From positions 1 to 43,400 of the forward strand of contig JAVKFF010000094.1 in the NCBI GenBank assembly GCA_040226215.1: a stretch of 43,400 bases of DNA, read 5' to 3'. This DNA comes from JAVKFF01 sp040226215 (GTDB lineage: Bacteria; Pseudomonadota; Alphaproteobacteria; DSM-16000; Inquilinaceae). The first letter of the stretch is position 1. The number at the start of each line of letters is the position of its first letter. The notes under the pieces were generated by a model, which saw nothing but the letters and a program-made list of their open reading frames with translations, was not told the DNA's origin and searched no databases. The position numbers and the translations under genes were made by a program. Shown one piece after another: positions 15,944 to 24,478 of this stretch.

Positions 15944-16234
15944 TCCACGGCCTCCCGAATCGTCCGATGCTGGCATCATAGCACAGCACGGACGGGGCCC
16001 CCGTGAGTTGCGGCCGCGCGCGTTCTGAGCGGACATGCTCTTTGGTCTACGCCGGTACGGCCGGCCGCCGAATCCGTCTGGCGGGTCGCACCGGATCATC
16101 TACACTGAAAACAGACCGCTGCGCCCATGGCCGAGGCGCCGGCTTGTCGTTCACGCTTTTGTTGGTTGCTGCTGCCCCGGGACGGTCGTCGTCCCGGCAC
16201 AACGCGCGTAAGCGCGAGAACGAGGCGTCTGGAC

Positions 16235-18709
16235 ATGAACGAGCGCGCCTTTGCCGTCCATCTCGGTGGCGGTCTCTACCTCGACTCCGACGGCAATCTG
16301 CACCAGGGCGAGCCGCCCGCAATGCCGGTCTACGAGGCGCCCTTCAAGCTGCCGATCGACCTCAAGAAGGCGCGCGACGCCATCAAGGGCGTGCAGAAGG
16401 CGCTGAAGGACGTCAACCGGGATCCAGAGGTCCTGCGAAAGTTCGCCGAATACGGCTTCGACACCAAGATCCTCGACGTACTGGCCGGCATCGGCAAGAT
16501 CGCCGGCGTGATCGCGCCGGTCTTTGCCGTGGCGGCGGTCGCCTACGACATCCTCAAGCTGTTCGGGTTGTTCAAGGAAGGCCCCTCGGCGCTGGAACTG
16601 CTGGTCAAGCAGCGCTTCGACGAGCTGGAGGACAATGTCGAGTCGATCAAGGTCCTGATCCAGACCAAGGATCTGCGGGACGGGCGGCTGCGGGTCGAGG
16701 AGTTCCTCGGCGGCGTCAAGGACTATACCGACCAGTTCGTCCACGTGAATCCGAGCCCGGCCGAACTGGAGGCCGACCGGGCGCGCATGTTCGACCTGCA
16801 CGATGAAAAGGTCGGGGGCGTCAGCCTGCTGCTCGACAAGGCGACCTGGATCGGCAATTTCGATCGCGAGGAACACACGAGGGTCTGGCCGCTGATCCAG
16901 CACGTCGTCCATACCATGCCCGATGGGCCGGGACGGCCGCCGGTTCGCGCGACGTTCCCGGCCGATGACACGCTGCATTTCGATCACCGGCTGATGGTGC
17001 CGCTGGCCAGCTACGCCGCCACCTCCTATCTCGCCTGCATCCGCGGCATGGTGCCCGAGCATCGCAGCAGCGGGGACTTTCGCGAAAGGCTGCGGGGTTT
17101 CGCCCTGAAACTCGACGATCTGGCGCACGAACTGTTGCGGTATGGCCTCGGCCGGACCTTCTATACCGCCCAGCACTTCGCCTACCCGGTCATGCTGGCG
17201 CCGCACGAGGTGGAGTGGACGGGCGTCCTGCCGGGCCTTGGCAGCCCGCGCATCGCGCGCAATTGCGGTCGCTGGCCGGTCGGCGCGTTCGATCTGCGCT
17301 TCCATGGCGACCTGTTCTTCGCCGGCTTCCTCAACGGCCTGTTCCGGGCCGAGTTCCTCGGCTACGACCACCCGACGCGGCACGGCGGCCTGGAGTTCCG
17401 CTGGATCCCGCCGGCCAGGCTGGAGCCGTCCGCCTTCGGCAACTTCCAGATCGCCAATCCCGAAGAATGCGCCGCGGCCGCCAATGCCCGGTCGGAGACG
17501 GACTATGCCGATCTCCTGTCGATGAGCGGCTACACCGAGCTGGTCCGCCTGGCCGCCCTGTTCCGCAGCGAATCGACCGAGCCCGACCGCAGCCAGACCG
17601 TGGTGAAGAGCAAGCCGTTGCACTATCGCACGCCGTTGCCCTCCACCACGGTCACGGTGAAGAGCGAGCCCTTCATGTCGGCTGACATCATCACCGCTTC
17701 GGCCAAGCGCGAGCCCCAGCAATGCATGTCCACGGTGCGCCTGCGCACGCAGCCGATCAAGCGGGCGCGGCCGGCGACCTACACCGTGCGCCTGCGCACG
17801 CTCGCCTCGATCCTGTCCAACGGGCGCTGGCGGGAGCCCTCATACGACCAGTACCAGCGGCCGGACTACGTGACCGACGCCGACCGGCGGTTCAAGCGGC
17901 TCGACCTGCTGGAGACCGACGCCTCGCTCGGCGCGGTCGAGCTGGTCTCGGGCAGCACGCCGCGCGATGCGCCGGTGAGCGCGGAAGGGGTCGTGGAGCT
18001 CGACGCACACACCTTCGACTGGTGGATCCCGGTGCAATCGCCCCTCGTCGACCTGGAGGAGATCGGCGCCCATCTGGGCGCGCTGCGTGCAGCCAACTGG
18101 AACGGCCTGCCCCAGGGCCGGCCCGACAGCCTCTCCGAGCGTCCCATGCGGACCCTGTCAGACGATGGCGCGACGGCGTTGTCCTGGCGCCGGCGGGCCT
18201 ATACCGACCTCTTGCCCGAGCTGATCTGGAAGAACCAGGAGCAGGACTGGGACGGCGAGCACCGTATGCCCGAGCCCAAGCGCGTGCGCATCGAATACCG
18301 CCTGGACTGGGTCGGCGACCGCCTGTCGCTGACCGTCAGCAACGACCCCGTGGACCGCAACTACGTGATCTATCTGGTGCTGGAGGAGAAACTGCCGGCG
18401 AGCGGGCGCAGCCTGCACACTGCGGTCCCGATTCCGATCAACGGCCAGCTGACCTACGTGCCGCAGAAGTTCTTCGACGACGAGCGCAAGGAGTACGAGG
18501 AGGCGATCCGCACGGTGACGCGCTTCAACGAGCGCTATCTGGAGCAGCGCGAGCCGGGGCCGATCGACCCCATCATCGGCTGGATGAACCCGGCCGATCT
18601 GGTCAGCCGCCAGGGCCTGGCCCGGTTCTTCACCGCCGCGCGCGAGCACGCGCCCGATTTGCTGGGCGAGGTGGTGACGGAGATCCGCCTGCGCCGTCCG
18701 GTGATGTAG
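16235..18709 (+). CDS. Large orphan protein, 824 aa, with helical hydrophobic N-terminal domain
   Basis: Not recognised as a named family. There is no signal peptide. Residues 35-75 are amphipathic and charged (LKKARDAIKGVQKALKDV); residues 80-113 form a long hydrophobic helical hairpin (ILDVLAGIGKIAGVIAPVF, then AVAAVAYDILKLFGLF); residues 115-175 are again charged helix or coiled coil (LLVKQRFDELEDNVESIKVL). The remaining 650 residues look beta-rich, with a basic repeat zone near 455-520 containing TVRLRT twice and VVKSKP/TVKSEP. A helix bundle around a buried hydrophobic hairpin followed by beta domains recalls alpha-pore-forming or Cry-like toxins, but this is pattern inference only. The ATG at 16235 is chosen because upstream in-frame sequence is Arg-rich; the ribosome site is weak. 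Confidence 0.7.
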   Translation: MNERAFAVHLGGGLYLDSDGNLHQGEPPAMPVYEAPFKLPIDLKKARDAIKGVQKALKDVNRDPEVLRKFAEYGFDTKILDVLAGIGKIAGVIAPVFAVAAVAYDILKLFGLFKEGPSALELLVKQRFDELEDNVESIKVLIQTKDLRDGRLRVEEFLGGVKDYTDQFVHVNPSPAELEADRARMFDLHDEKVGGVSLLLDKATWIGNFDREEHTRVWPLIQHVVHTMPDGPGRPPVRATFPADDTLHFDHRLMVPLASYAATSYLACIRGMVPEHRSSGDFRERLRGFALKLDDLAHELLRYGLGRTFYTAQHFAYPVMLAPHEVEWTGVLPGLGSPRIARNCGRWPVGAFDLRFHGDLFFAGFLNGLFRAEFLGYDHPTRHGGLEFRWIPPARLEPSAFGNFQIANPEECAAAANARSETDYADLLSMSGYTELVRLAALFRSESTEPDRSQTVVKSKPLHYRTPLPSTTVTVKSEPFMSADIITASAKREPQQCMSTVRLRTQPIKRARPATYTVRLRTLASILSNGRWREPSYDQYQRPDYVTDADRRFKRLDLLETDASLGAVELVSGSTPRDAPVSAEGVVELDAHTFDWWIPVQSPLVDLEEIGAHLGALRAANWNGLPQGRPDSLSERPMRTLSDDGATALSWRRRAYTDLLPELIWKNQEQDWDGEHRMPEPKRVRIEYRLDWVGDRLSLTVSNDPVDRNYVIYLVLEEKLPASGRSLHTAVPIPINGQLTYVPQKFFDDERKEYEEAIRTVTRFNERYLEQREPGPIDPIIGWMNPADLVSRQGLARFFTAAREHAPDLLGEVVTEIRLRRPVM

Positions 18710-18716
18710 CAGCCGG

Positions 18717-19649
18717 TCAGCTCCCGCTGCTCGTCCCGCCACCCGCATCGGCGCCCGGCTTGTGGCTGGCGCGCGCGAAGGCTGGCGCCACCGCGTCGAC
18801 CAGCGCGGCGTAGTCGTCGAGCGCCACGCCCCGGCGGGCGAGGGCGAGATCGCCCACCGCCTGCTGAGCGGCCATGGTGGCCGCGCTCATCACCGGCGCC
18901 AGGCCGAGATCGGCGAGCGTGGCGCAGACCTCGCGCATCTCCGCCGCGCGCCTGACGCCGTGCCGCGCCATGCGCTCGATCTGGTAGCCGGGCAGGCGGG
19001 CCCAGTCGAGACCGGGATAGGTGTCGGCGAGGGAGGCGAGGACGGCGTCGGCCACGCCAGCCTTCTCGGCGGCGACCAGGCATTCCGCCATGATCGCCTC
19101 GAAGCCCTTCATGAAGACGCTGCGCACCATCTTGATGGCGGTGGCCGCGCCGACCGCGTCGCCGGCGACCGACAGGCCGAAGCCCAGGGCCTCAAGGCGC
19201 GGGGCGATCGCCACGGCCTCCGGCCCGGCGATCAGTACCGGCGTCCGGTGCCCGCGCGGATGGACCGGCCCCATCACCGCCATGTCGAGATAGCGGGCGC
19301 CGGCCGCGGTGACGGCACTGGCGGCCGCCTGCTTGCGCGACGGGGCGACGGAGTTGATGTCGATGAAGCACTGGTCCGGTTGCAGGAGGGGTGCCGTGGC
19401 TTCGGCGGCGGCGAGCGCGCTCTCGGCGGTGACGGCGGAGATGACGAACGCCGCATCGGCGACCGCGGTTCGGGCGTCCGGGTCGAGACGCGCGCCGATG
19501 GTGCCGGCGCGGGCGCGCCATTCGGTGGCGGGCGGCGCGGCGCTGACGAGGATGTCGTAGGCGCTGATCGTCGCCCCGGCCGCGATGAGGCTGGAGCCAA
19601 AGCTCTGGCCGGCTTCGCCGAAGCCGATGAAGGCGATCCTGGTGGTCAT
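18717..19649 (-). CDS. NAD(P)-dependent oxidoreductase, 6-phosphogluconate dehydrogenase-like with DUF1932 C-terminal domain
   Basis: A 310-aa beta-hydroxyacid-dehydrogenase-type enzyme. The Rossmann start IAFIGFGEAGQSFG contains GxGxxG at residues 9-14. AVMGPVHPRG marks the substrate-side loop, and AIKMVRSVFMKGFEA carries the probable catalytic Lys. The C-terminal part GVRRAAEMREVCATLADLGLAPVMS is typical of DUF1932, found in dehydrogenases linked to oxaloacid or aromatic-acid catabolism. It is divergent from the PrpF/GalD-type gene with a 150-base gap, so the two probably act in one pathway of tricarboxylic keto-acids. The ribosome site is weak. Confidence 0.85.
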   Translation of the reverse strand: MTTRIAFIGFGEAGQSFGSSLIAAGATISAYDILVSAAPPATEWRARAGTIGARLDPDARTAVADAAFVISAVTAESALAAAEATAPLLQPDQCFIDINSVAPSRKQAAASAVTAAGARYLDMAVMGPVHPRGHRTPVLIAGPEAVAIAPRLEALGFGLSVAGDAVGAATAIKMVRSVFMKGFEAIMAECLVAAEKAGVADAVLASLADTYPGLDWARLPGYQIERMARHGVRRAAEMREVCATLADLGLAPVMSAATMAAQQAVGDLALARRGVALDDYAALVDAVAPAFARASHKPGADAGGGTSSGS

Positions 19650-19799
19650 GTGCCGTCCGACAGTTGCGGAATCCTTCGATCCCGGAGCGGCCGAGTGTGC
19701 CGCTTATCCGACGGTCGCGAAAGCGCCGCTTGCGGCCTAGAATGGCGCGCCGGCTTAGGGTGCCGGCGCCCGTCCACCGCCAACCGCGAGTCCGTTCCC

Positions 19800-20876
19800 G
19801 TGAACCAGCACCAGCGACCGATCCGTTGCGCCGTCATGCGCGGCGGCACCTCCAAGGGCCTCTATTTCCTGGCCGAGGACCTGCCGGCGGAAAGCGGCGC
19901 CCGCGACCGGCTGCTGCTGGCGCTCATGGGCTCCCCCGATCCGCGGCAGATCGACGGGCTGGGCGGCGCCGATCCCCTGACAAGCAAGGTGGCGGTGGTC
20001 AATGCCTCGGCGCGGACTGAGGCGGATGTGGACTACCTCTTCCTCCAGGTCTTCCCCGACCGGCCGGTGGTCACCGACCAGCAGAACTGTGGCAACATCC
20101 TCGCCGGGGTCGGCCCCTTCGCCATCGAGCGGGGCCTGGTGCGTGCCGGCGCGGGCAAGACGGTCGTGCGCGTCTACCTCGTCAACTCCGACAGCATCGC
20201 CGAGCTGGAGGTCGACACCCCGGACGGTGCGGTCCGCTATGCCGGCGAGGCGCGGATCGACGGCGTACCCGGCAGCCATGCCCCGGTGATCCAGCGCTTC
20301 ATCGGCACCGCCGGCTCGCAATGCGGCGCGCTGCTGCCGAGCGGCAACGCGGTCGACACCATCGACGGTGTCGCCTGCACGCTGATCGACAACGGCATGC
20401 CGGTGGTGGTGCTGCCGGCCGAGGCGTTCGGCGTGACGGGGGACGAGGACAAGGCGGCGCTGGAGGGCGACGAGGTGCTGCGGCAGCGGCTGGAGGCGAT
20501 CCGGCTGCAGGCCGGGCAGCTGATGAATCTGGGCGACGTCGCCCAGGCCTCGGTGCCGAAGATGTCGCTGGTGCTGCCGCCGAGCGTGGGCGGGCTGATC
20601 GCCACGCGCACCTTCATCCCGCACCGCCTGCACAGTTCCATCGGCGTGCTGGGCGCGGTCAGCGTGGCCAATGCCTGCCTCATCGACGGCACGCCCGCCG
20701 CCGCGCTCGCCGCCGTGCCGGACGGCAATCCCAAGCTGTGCGATGTCGAGCATCCGACCGGCGCGCTGACCGTCGAGCTCAGCCTGGATGGCCAGGGGCA
20801 GGTCGAGAAGGCAGGCATCCTGCGTACCGCGCGGATGCTGATGGATGGCGCCGCCATGGCGCCGGAAGGCCTCTAG
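19800..20876 (+). CDS. PrpF/GalD-family isomerase, probable 4-oxalomesaconate tautomerase-like
   Basis: A 358-aa protein of the PrpF family, with the two-domain diaminopimelate-epimerase fold. Family hallmarks are MRGGTSKG at residues 13-20, QQNCGNIL (C97) and GSQCGALLPSGNAVD (C175). The start is GTG at 19800; the ATG that begins MRGGTSKG would remove the first strand, so it is rejected. In gallate degradation the family interconverts oxalomesaconate tautomers; other members act on 2-methylaconitate. A DUF1932 dehydrogenase on the other side of a 150-base divergent promoter region supports a role in keto-acid catabolism. No ring-cleavage dioxygenase or hydratase lies in the window. Confidence 0.9.
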   Translation: MNQHQRPIRCAVMRGGTSKGLYFLAEDLPAESGARDRLLLALMGSPDPRQIDGLGGADPLTSKVAVVNASARTEADVDYLFLQVFPDRPVVTDQQNCGNILAGVGPFAIERGLVRAGAGKTVVRVYLVNSDSIAELEVDTPDGAVRYAGEARIDGVPGSHAPVIQRFIGTAGSQCGALLPSGNAVDTIDGVACTLIDNGMPVVVLPAEAFGVTGDEDKAALEGDEVLRQRLEAIRLQAGQLMNLGDVAQASVPKMSLVLPPSVGGLIATRTFIPHRLHSSIGVLGAVSVANACLIDGTPAAALAAVPDGNPKLCDVEHPTGALTVELSLDGQGQVEKAGILRTARMLMDGAAMAPEGL

Positions 20877-20883
20877 GCACATC

Positions 20884-20913
20884 AGCCCCGGCACCGCCAG
20901 CCCCGGCAGCGCC
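20884..20913. repeat. 15-bp direct repeat, two copies
   Basis: AGCCCCGGCACCGCC and AGCCCCGGCAGCGCC lie head to tail 8 bases after the PrpF-type stop codon, differing at one base. The second copy and following CGGGG can form a weak CCCCG/CGGGG hairpin. It may act as a partial transcription stop; there is no T-run. Confidence 0.7.
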
Positions 20914-20952
20914 AGCGGGGAAAGACCTCCGCCGCGCCTCCCTCAAAAATTA

Positions 20953-20968
20953 ATTCATTCGATTGAAT
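20953..20968. promoter_or_regulatory. Candidate CecR-type operator overlapping the -35 box
   Basis: ATTCATTCGATTGAAT is palindromic at 14 of 16 positions and lies in an AT-rich patch. It overlaps the predicted -35 of the regulator-efflux operon, an ideal position for TetR-type autorepression. Binding by the downstream regulator is inferred. Confidence 0.55.
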
Positions 20969-20991
20969 CATACTGTAAGACGGCCTAGATT
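20963..20991 (+). promoter_or_regulatory. Predicted sigma-70 promoter of the cecR-ybhGFSR-like operon
   Basis: TTGAAT (20963-20968) and TAGATT (20986-20991) are separated by exactly 17 bases. Transcription would start near 20998, giving a leader of about 50 bases before the regulator ATG at 21048. Confidence 0.6.
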
Positions 20992-21047
20992 GGTGCGACC
21001 GACTCCACGCGCCCAGGAGCGACTCAGCCGCCGGAAGGAGAACCGCA

Positions 21048-21752
21048 ATGCCGGAGCCCGTGGACAAGGCGGCACCGGGCCGCCATCCCTCACGCCGCGA
21101 CCGGGGGGAGGAGACCCGCCAGCGCCTGATCGTGGCGGCGGTGCGCCTGTTCGGCGAGCGCGGCTTCGACGGCACCGCCACCCGGGAGCTGGCCGCCGCC
21201 GCCGGCGCCAACCTGGCGGCGATCCCCTATCACTTCGGCGGCAAGGAAGCGCTCTACAACGCCGCAGCCGACCACATCGCCGGGCAGGTGGCGTCGCATC
21301 TGTCGCCGCAGCTGCGCCAGGTCGACCGGGTGCTCGAGGGCGGGCGCCTGGATCGCGCGACGGCGCGCGACCTGCTCTACGCCCTGGTCGACGGTTTCGC
21401 CACGCTGGTCATCCAGCCGGAATCCGAGGAATGGGTGCGCTTCGTGCTGCGCGAGCAGATGCACCCGACCGCCGCCTTCGAGCGCATCTATGCGAGCCTG
21501 ATCGGCCGCATCGCCGGCGTGCTGGTGCGCGTGGTCGCCACGCTGAGCGGTGAGCCGGCCGACAGCGATACGGTACGCCTGCGCGCGATCTCGGTAATCG
21601 GGCAGATCCTGATCTTCCGCGTCGGCCGCGCCACGGTGCTGCGGGTACTCGACTGGGGCGACATCGACGCCGACGGTGCCGCCGCGATCCGGCGGGTACT
21701 GCGCGAGAACGTCGATCGTCTACTGGCCATTCCGGAAGCTGGCGGTGTGTGA
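21048..21752 (+). CDS. TetR/AcrR-family regulator, CecR (YbiH)-like with DUF1956 domain
   Basis: A 234-aa repressor. Residues about 20-70 are the TetR helix-turn-helix: ETRQRLIVAAVRLFGERGFDG (in parts), TATRELAAAAGANLAAIPYHFGGKEALY. The C-terminal domain, with FVLREQMHPTAAFERIYASLI, matches the DUF1956 type of E. coli YbiH/CecR. In E. coli this regulator heads ybhGFSR, the same order as here, and responds to drug export. The ATG has GGAAGGAG at good spacing, and the stop overlaps the next start (TGATG). An operator-like palindrome sits on the promoter upstream, so autoregulation of the whole operon is likely. Confidence 0.92.
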   Translation: MPEPVDKAAPGRHPSRRDRGEETRQRLIVAAVRLFGERGFDGTATRELAAAAGANLAAIPYHFGGKEALYNAAADHIAGQVASHLSPQLRQVDRVLEGGRLDRATARDLLYALVDGFATLVIQPESEEWVRFVLREQMHPTAAFERIYASLIGRIAGVLVRVVATLSGEPADSDTVRLRAISVIGQILIFRVGRATVLRVLDWGDIDADGAAAIRRVLRENVDRLLAIPEAGGV

Positions 21753-22759
21753 TGAAGCGCGTCGCCGCCATCGTCCTGCTTCTCCTCGCGGCCGTCGGGC
21801 TGGCGGCGTGGCGGTTCGGCTGGCTGGAGCGCTGGGGGCTGATCGCAGTCGAACCCGACCGTTTCGCGCTTTACGGCAATATCGATATCCGGCAGGTCGA
21901 GCTCGCCTTCCCGATCGGCGGCCGCATCACCGAGATGACGGTCGAGGAGGGAGAGAGCGTGCAGGCCGGTGACGCGCTCGCCCGGCTCGACCAGCAGCCG
22001 ATCCACGACGAGATGCGCGTGGCGGAGGCGGAGCTCGCGGCCCGCCAGGCCCGGCTGGCGCTGCTGGAGGCCGGCGCGCGGCCGGAGGAGATCGCCAGCG
22101 CCCAGGCCCAGGTGGCCGAACGCGAGGCCGCCCTCGCCAATGCCAGGGAGACGCTTTCCCGGCAGCGCCGGCTGGCGGCCAACGGCACCACCTCGCCCGC
22201 GGCCCTGGACGACGCCGAGGCCAGGGTGATGCAGCTCGAGGCCCAGCTCGCCATGGCGGCGGAGGCCTTGAACCAGCTGCTGGCCGGGCCGCGGGCGGAG
22301 GAGATCGCCGGCGCGCGCGCGGAGGTGGCGGCGGCCGAGGCGCGGGTAGCATCGATCGGCACGCGGCTGGAGGACGCCGTCCTGACGGCTCCCGACAGCG
22401 GCATCATCCTGACCCGCCTGCGGGAGCCTGGCGCCATCGTGGGCGCGGGAATCACGGTCTATGCCCTGTCGCTGCGGCAGCCCGTGTGGGTCCGTGCCTA
22501 TGTGCCGGAGCCCGACCTCGGGCGGATCGCGCCGGGCATGGCGGCGCAGGTGTGGAGCGACAGCCGGCCGGATAACCCCTATGAGGGCCATGTCGGCTTC
22601 ATCTCGCCGACGGCTGAGTTCACGCCGCGCAGCGTCGAGACGCCGGAGCTGCGCTCCGACCTCGTCTACCGCTTCCGCGTCGTCGTCGAGGACGACACCG
22701 GAGGTCTGCGCCAGGGCATGCCGGTGACCGTCACCTTTCCCGAGAGGCCGGAGCGCTAG
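21752..22759 (+). CDS. HlyD-family membrane-fusion protein, YbhG-like
   Basis: A 335-aa periplasmic adaptor anchored by an N-terminal helix (AAIVLLLLAAVGLAAWRF). The biotinyl-lipoyl-like half-motif GNIDIRQVELAFPIGGRI (in parts) near residue 45 is followed by a long Ala/Glu-rich coiled-coil hairpin (residues about 85-210, with LLEAGARPEEIASAQAQVAE and LLAGPRAEEIAGARAEVAA as its repeated ends). The second lipoyl half is LTAPDSGIILTRLREPGAIV, and the beta-barrel follows. The ATG at 21752 overlaps the regulator stop by one base. It bridges the ABC pump to an outer-membrane channel that is not encoded here. Confidence 0.92.
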   Translation: MKRVAAIVLLLLAAVGLAAWRFGWLERWGLIAVEPDRFALYGNIDIRQVELAFPIGGRITEMTVEEGESVQAGDALARLDQQPIHDEMRVAEAELAARQARLALLEAGARPEEIASAQAQVAEREAALANARETLSRQRRLAANGTTSPAALDDAEARVMQLEAQLAMAAEALNQLLAGPRAEEIAGARAEVAAAEARVASIGTRLEDAVLTAPDSGIILTRLREPGAIVGAGITVYALSLRQPVWVRAYVPEPDLGRIAPGMAAQVWSDSRPDNPYEGHVGFISPTAEFTPRSVETPELRSDLVYRFRVVVEDDTGGLRQGMPVTVTFPERPER

Positions 22760-24478
22760 ATGGCGAGCGAGCCGCTGGTGCGCCTCACCGGGGTGACGAT
22801 GCGCTTCGCCGGTGGCCGAGCCCCGGCGCTGGACGGCATCGAGGCCGAAATCCTCGGCGGCCGGATCACCGGCCTCGCCGGACCGGACGGTGCCGGCAAG
22901 ACGACGCTGATCCGCCTGATGACGGGCCTTGTGCAACCAAGCGCGGGGCGCGTCGAGGTGCTGGGCCACCCCGCCGACGGGTCGTTGACGCCGATCCACC
23001 GGTCGATCGGCTACATGCCGCAACGCTTCGGGCTGTACGAGGACCTCACGGTCAGCGAGAACCTCGAGCTCTACGCCGACCTGCGCGGCCTGCTGGAGCC
23101 CGAGCGCGGCCGTTCCTTCGACCGGCTGCTCGCCTTCACCGACCTGGCGCGCTTCCGCCGCCGCCTTGCCGGCAATCTTTCCGGCGGCATGAAACAGAAG
23201 CTGGGCCTGGCCTGCGCCTTGCTGAAGACGCCGCGGCTGCTGCTGCTCGACGAGCCAGGCGTCGGCGTCGACCCCATCTCGCGCCGCGAGCTCTGGCGCA
23301 TGGTCGGCGACCTGACCGGCCAGGGCATCGGCGTCGTCTGGTCGACCGCCTATCTGGAGGAGGCCGAGCGCTGCGACACCGTGCTGGTGCTCGACCAGGG
23401 GCGCCTCGTCTATGGCGGCGCCCCCGAAGGCCTGACCCGGCGGGCGGCGGGACGGACCTACCACCTGACCGGCCTCGGCGACCGGCGGTCGGCGCTGGCC
23501 CGCCAGCTCGACCGGCCGGAGGTGGTGGACGGCGTCATCCAGGGCAGCGCCGTGCGGCTGGTCATGCGCGAGGGCGCGGCGGCGCCCGAGACGACGGAGG
23601 CCGGCATGGTGATCGAGCCCGTGCCGCCGCGCTTCGAGGATGCCTATGTCGACATGCTGGGCGGCGGTCCCGGCGGCCGCTCGGCGCTGGCGGAGGGGTT
23701 CCGGGCGATCGACGGCGACGGCACGGTGATCGAGGCGGAGGGACTGACCAAACGCTATGGCGACTTCACCGCGGCGGGCGAGATCAGCTTCGCCATCCGG
23801 CGCGGCGAGATCTTCGGCCTGCTGGGCCCCAACGGGGCGGGCAAGTCGACCACCTTCAAGATGCTGTGCGGCCTCACCCGGCCGACGGCCGGGACGGCCC
23901 GCGTCGCCGGCCTCGACCTCGCCCGCGACGGACCGCGGGCGCGGGCGCGCATCGGCTACATGGCGCAGAAATTCTCGCTCTACCGCGACCTGACGGTGGC
24001 GCAGAACCTCGCCTTCTTCGCCGGCGTCTACGGGCTCAGCGGCAAACGGCGCCGGAGCCAGACCGAGCGGATGGTGGAGATCTTCGACTTCGGACCGCAC
24101 CTGAAGGTCGCGGCGAAGGACCTGCCGCTCGGCTTCAAACAGCGCCTGGCGCTGGCCTGCGCGGTGATGCACGAGCCCGAGGCCCTGTTCCTCGACGAGC
24201 CGACCTCCGGCGTCGACCCGATCACCAGGCGCGAGTTCTGGACGCATATCAACGGGCTGGTGCGCCGCGGCGTGACCATCCTGGTGACCACCCACTTCAT
24301 GGACGAGGCGGAATATTGCGACCGCGTGGCGCTGATCTATCGCGGCCGCGAGATCGCTACCGGCACGCCCGACGACCTGAAGACCCGGGCGCGATCCGCC
24401 GAGACACCGGACCCGACGCTGGAGGAGGCCTTCATCGGCCTGATCGAGGCCTCCGACGCCGAGCGACAAGCGGCATGA
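22760..24478 (+). CDS. ABC exporter ATPase with two nucleotide-binding domains, YbhF-like
   Basis: A 572-aa fused double ATPase. NBD1 (residues about 5-235) has GPDGAGKTT, NLSGGMKQKLGLACA and LLLLDEPGVGVD. NBD2 (about 320-560) has GPNGAGKST, LPLGFKQRLALACA in place of a canonical LSGGQ signature, and LFLDEPTSGVD. The altered second signature is, from memory, common in YbhF-type proteins, so it is probably not a defect. The start abuts the upstream stop codon and the 3' end overlaps the permease start by 4 bases (ATGA). It energises the two ABC2-type permeases that follow. Confidence 0.95.
   Translation: MASEPLVRLTGVTMRFAGGRAPALDGIEAEILGGRITGLAGPDGAGKTTLIRLMTGLVQPSAGRVEVLGHPADGSLTPIHRSIGYMPQRFGLYEDLTVSENLELYADLRGLLEPERGRSFDRLLAFTDLARFRRRLAGNLSGGMKQKLGLACALLKTPRLLLLDEPGVGVDPISRRELWRMVGDLTGQGIGVVWSTAYLEEAERCDTVLVLDQGRLVYGGAPEGLTRRAAGRTYHLTGLGDRRSALARQLDRPEVVDGVIQGSAVRLVMREGAAAPETTEAGMVIEPVPPRFEDAYVDMLGGGPGGRSALAEGFRAIDGDGTVIEAEGLTKRYGDFTAAGEISFAIRRGEIFGLLGPNGAGKSTTFKMLCGLTRPTAGTARVAGLDLARDGPRARARIGYMAQKFSLYRDLTVAQNLAFFAGVYGLSGKRRRSQTERMVEIFDFGPHLKVAAKDLPLGFKQRLALACAVMHEPEALFLDEPTSGVDPITRREFWTHINGLVRRGVTILVTTHFMDEAEYCDRVALIYRGREIATGTPDDLKTRARSAETPDPTLEEAFIGLIEASDAERQAA

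Noticed and set aside
16151..17722. Long antisense frame inside the 824-aa orphan gene
   Set aside because: It is a high-GC codon shadow: rich in Arg, Gln, Gly and Val with no domain, while the plus-strand frame has normal composition.
21488..24469. Very long minus-strand frame (about 990 codons) across the efflux operon
   Set aside because: It mirrors the regulator, adaptor and double ATPase genes, which have clear motifs and coupled starts; the antisense product has no recognisable domain.
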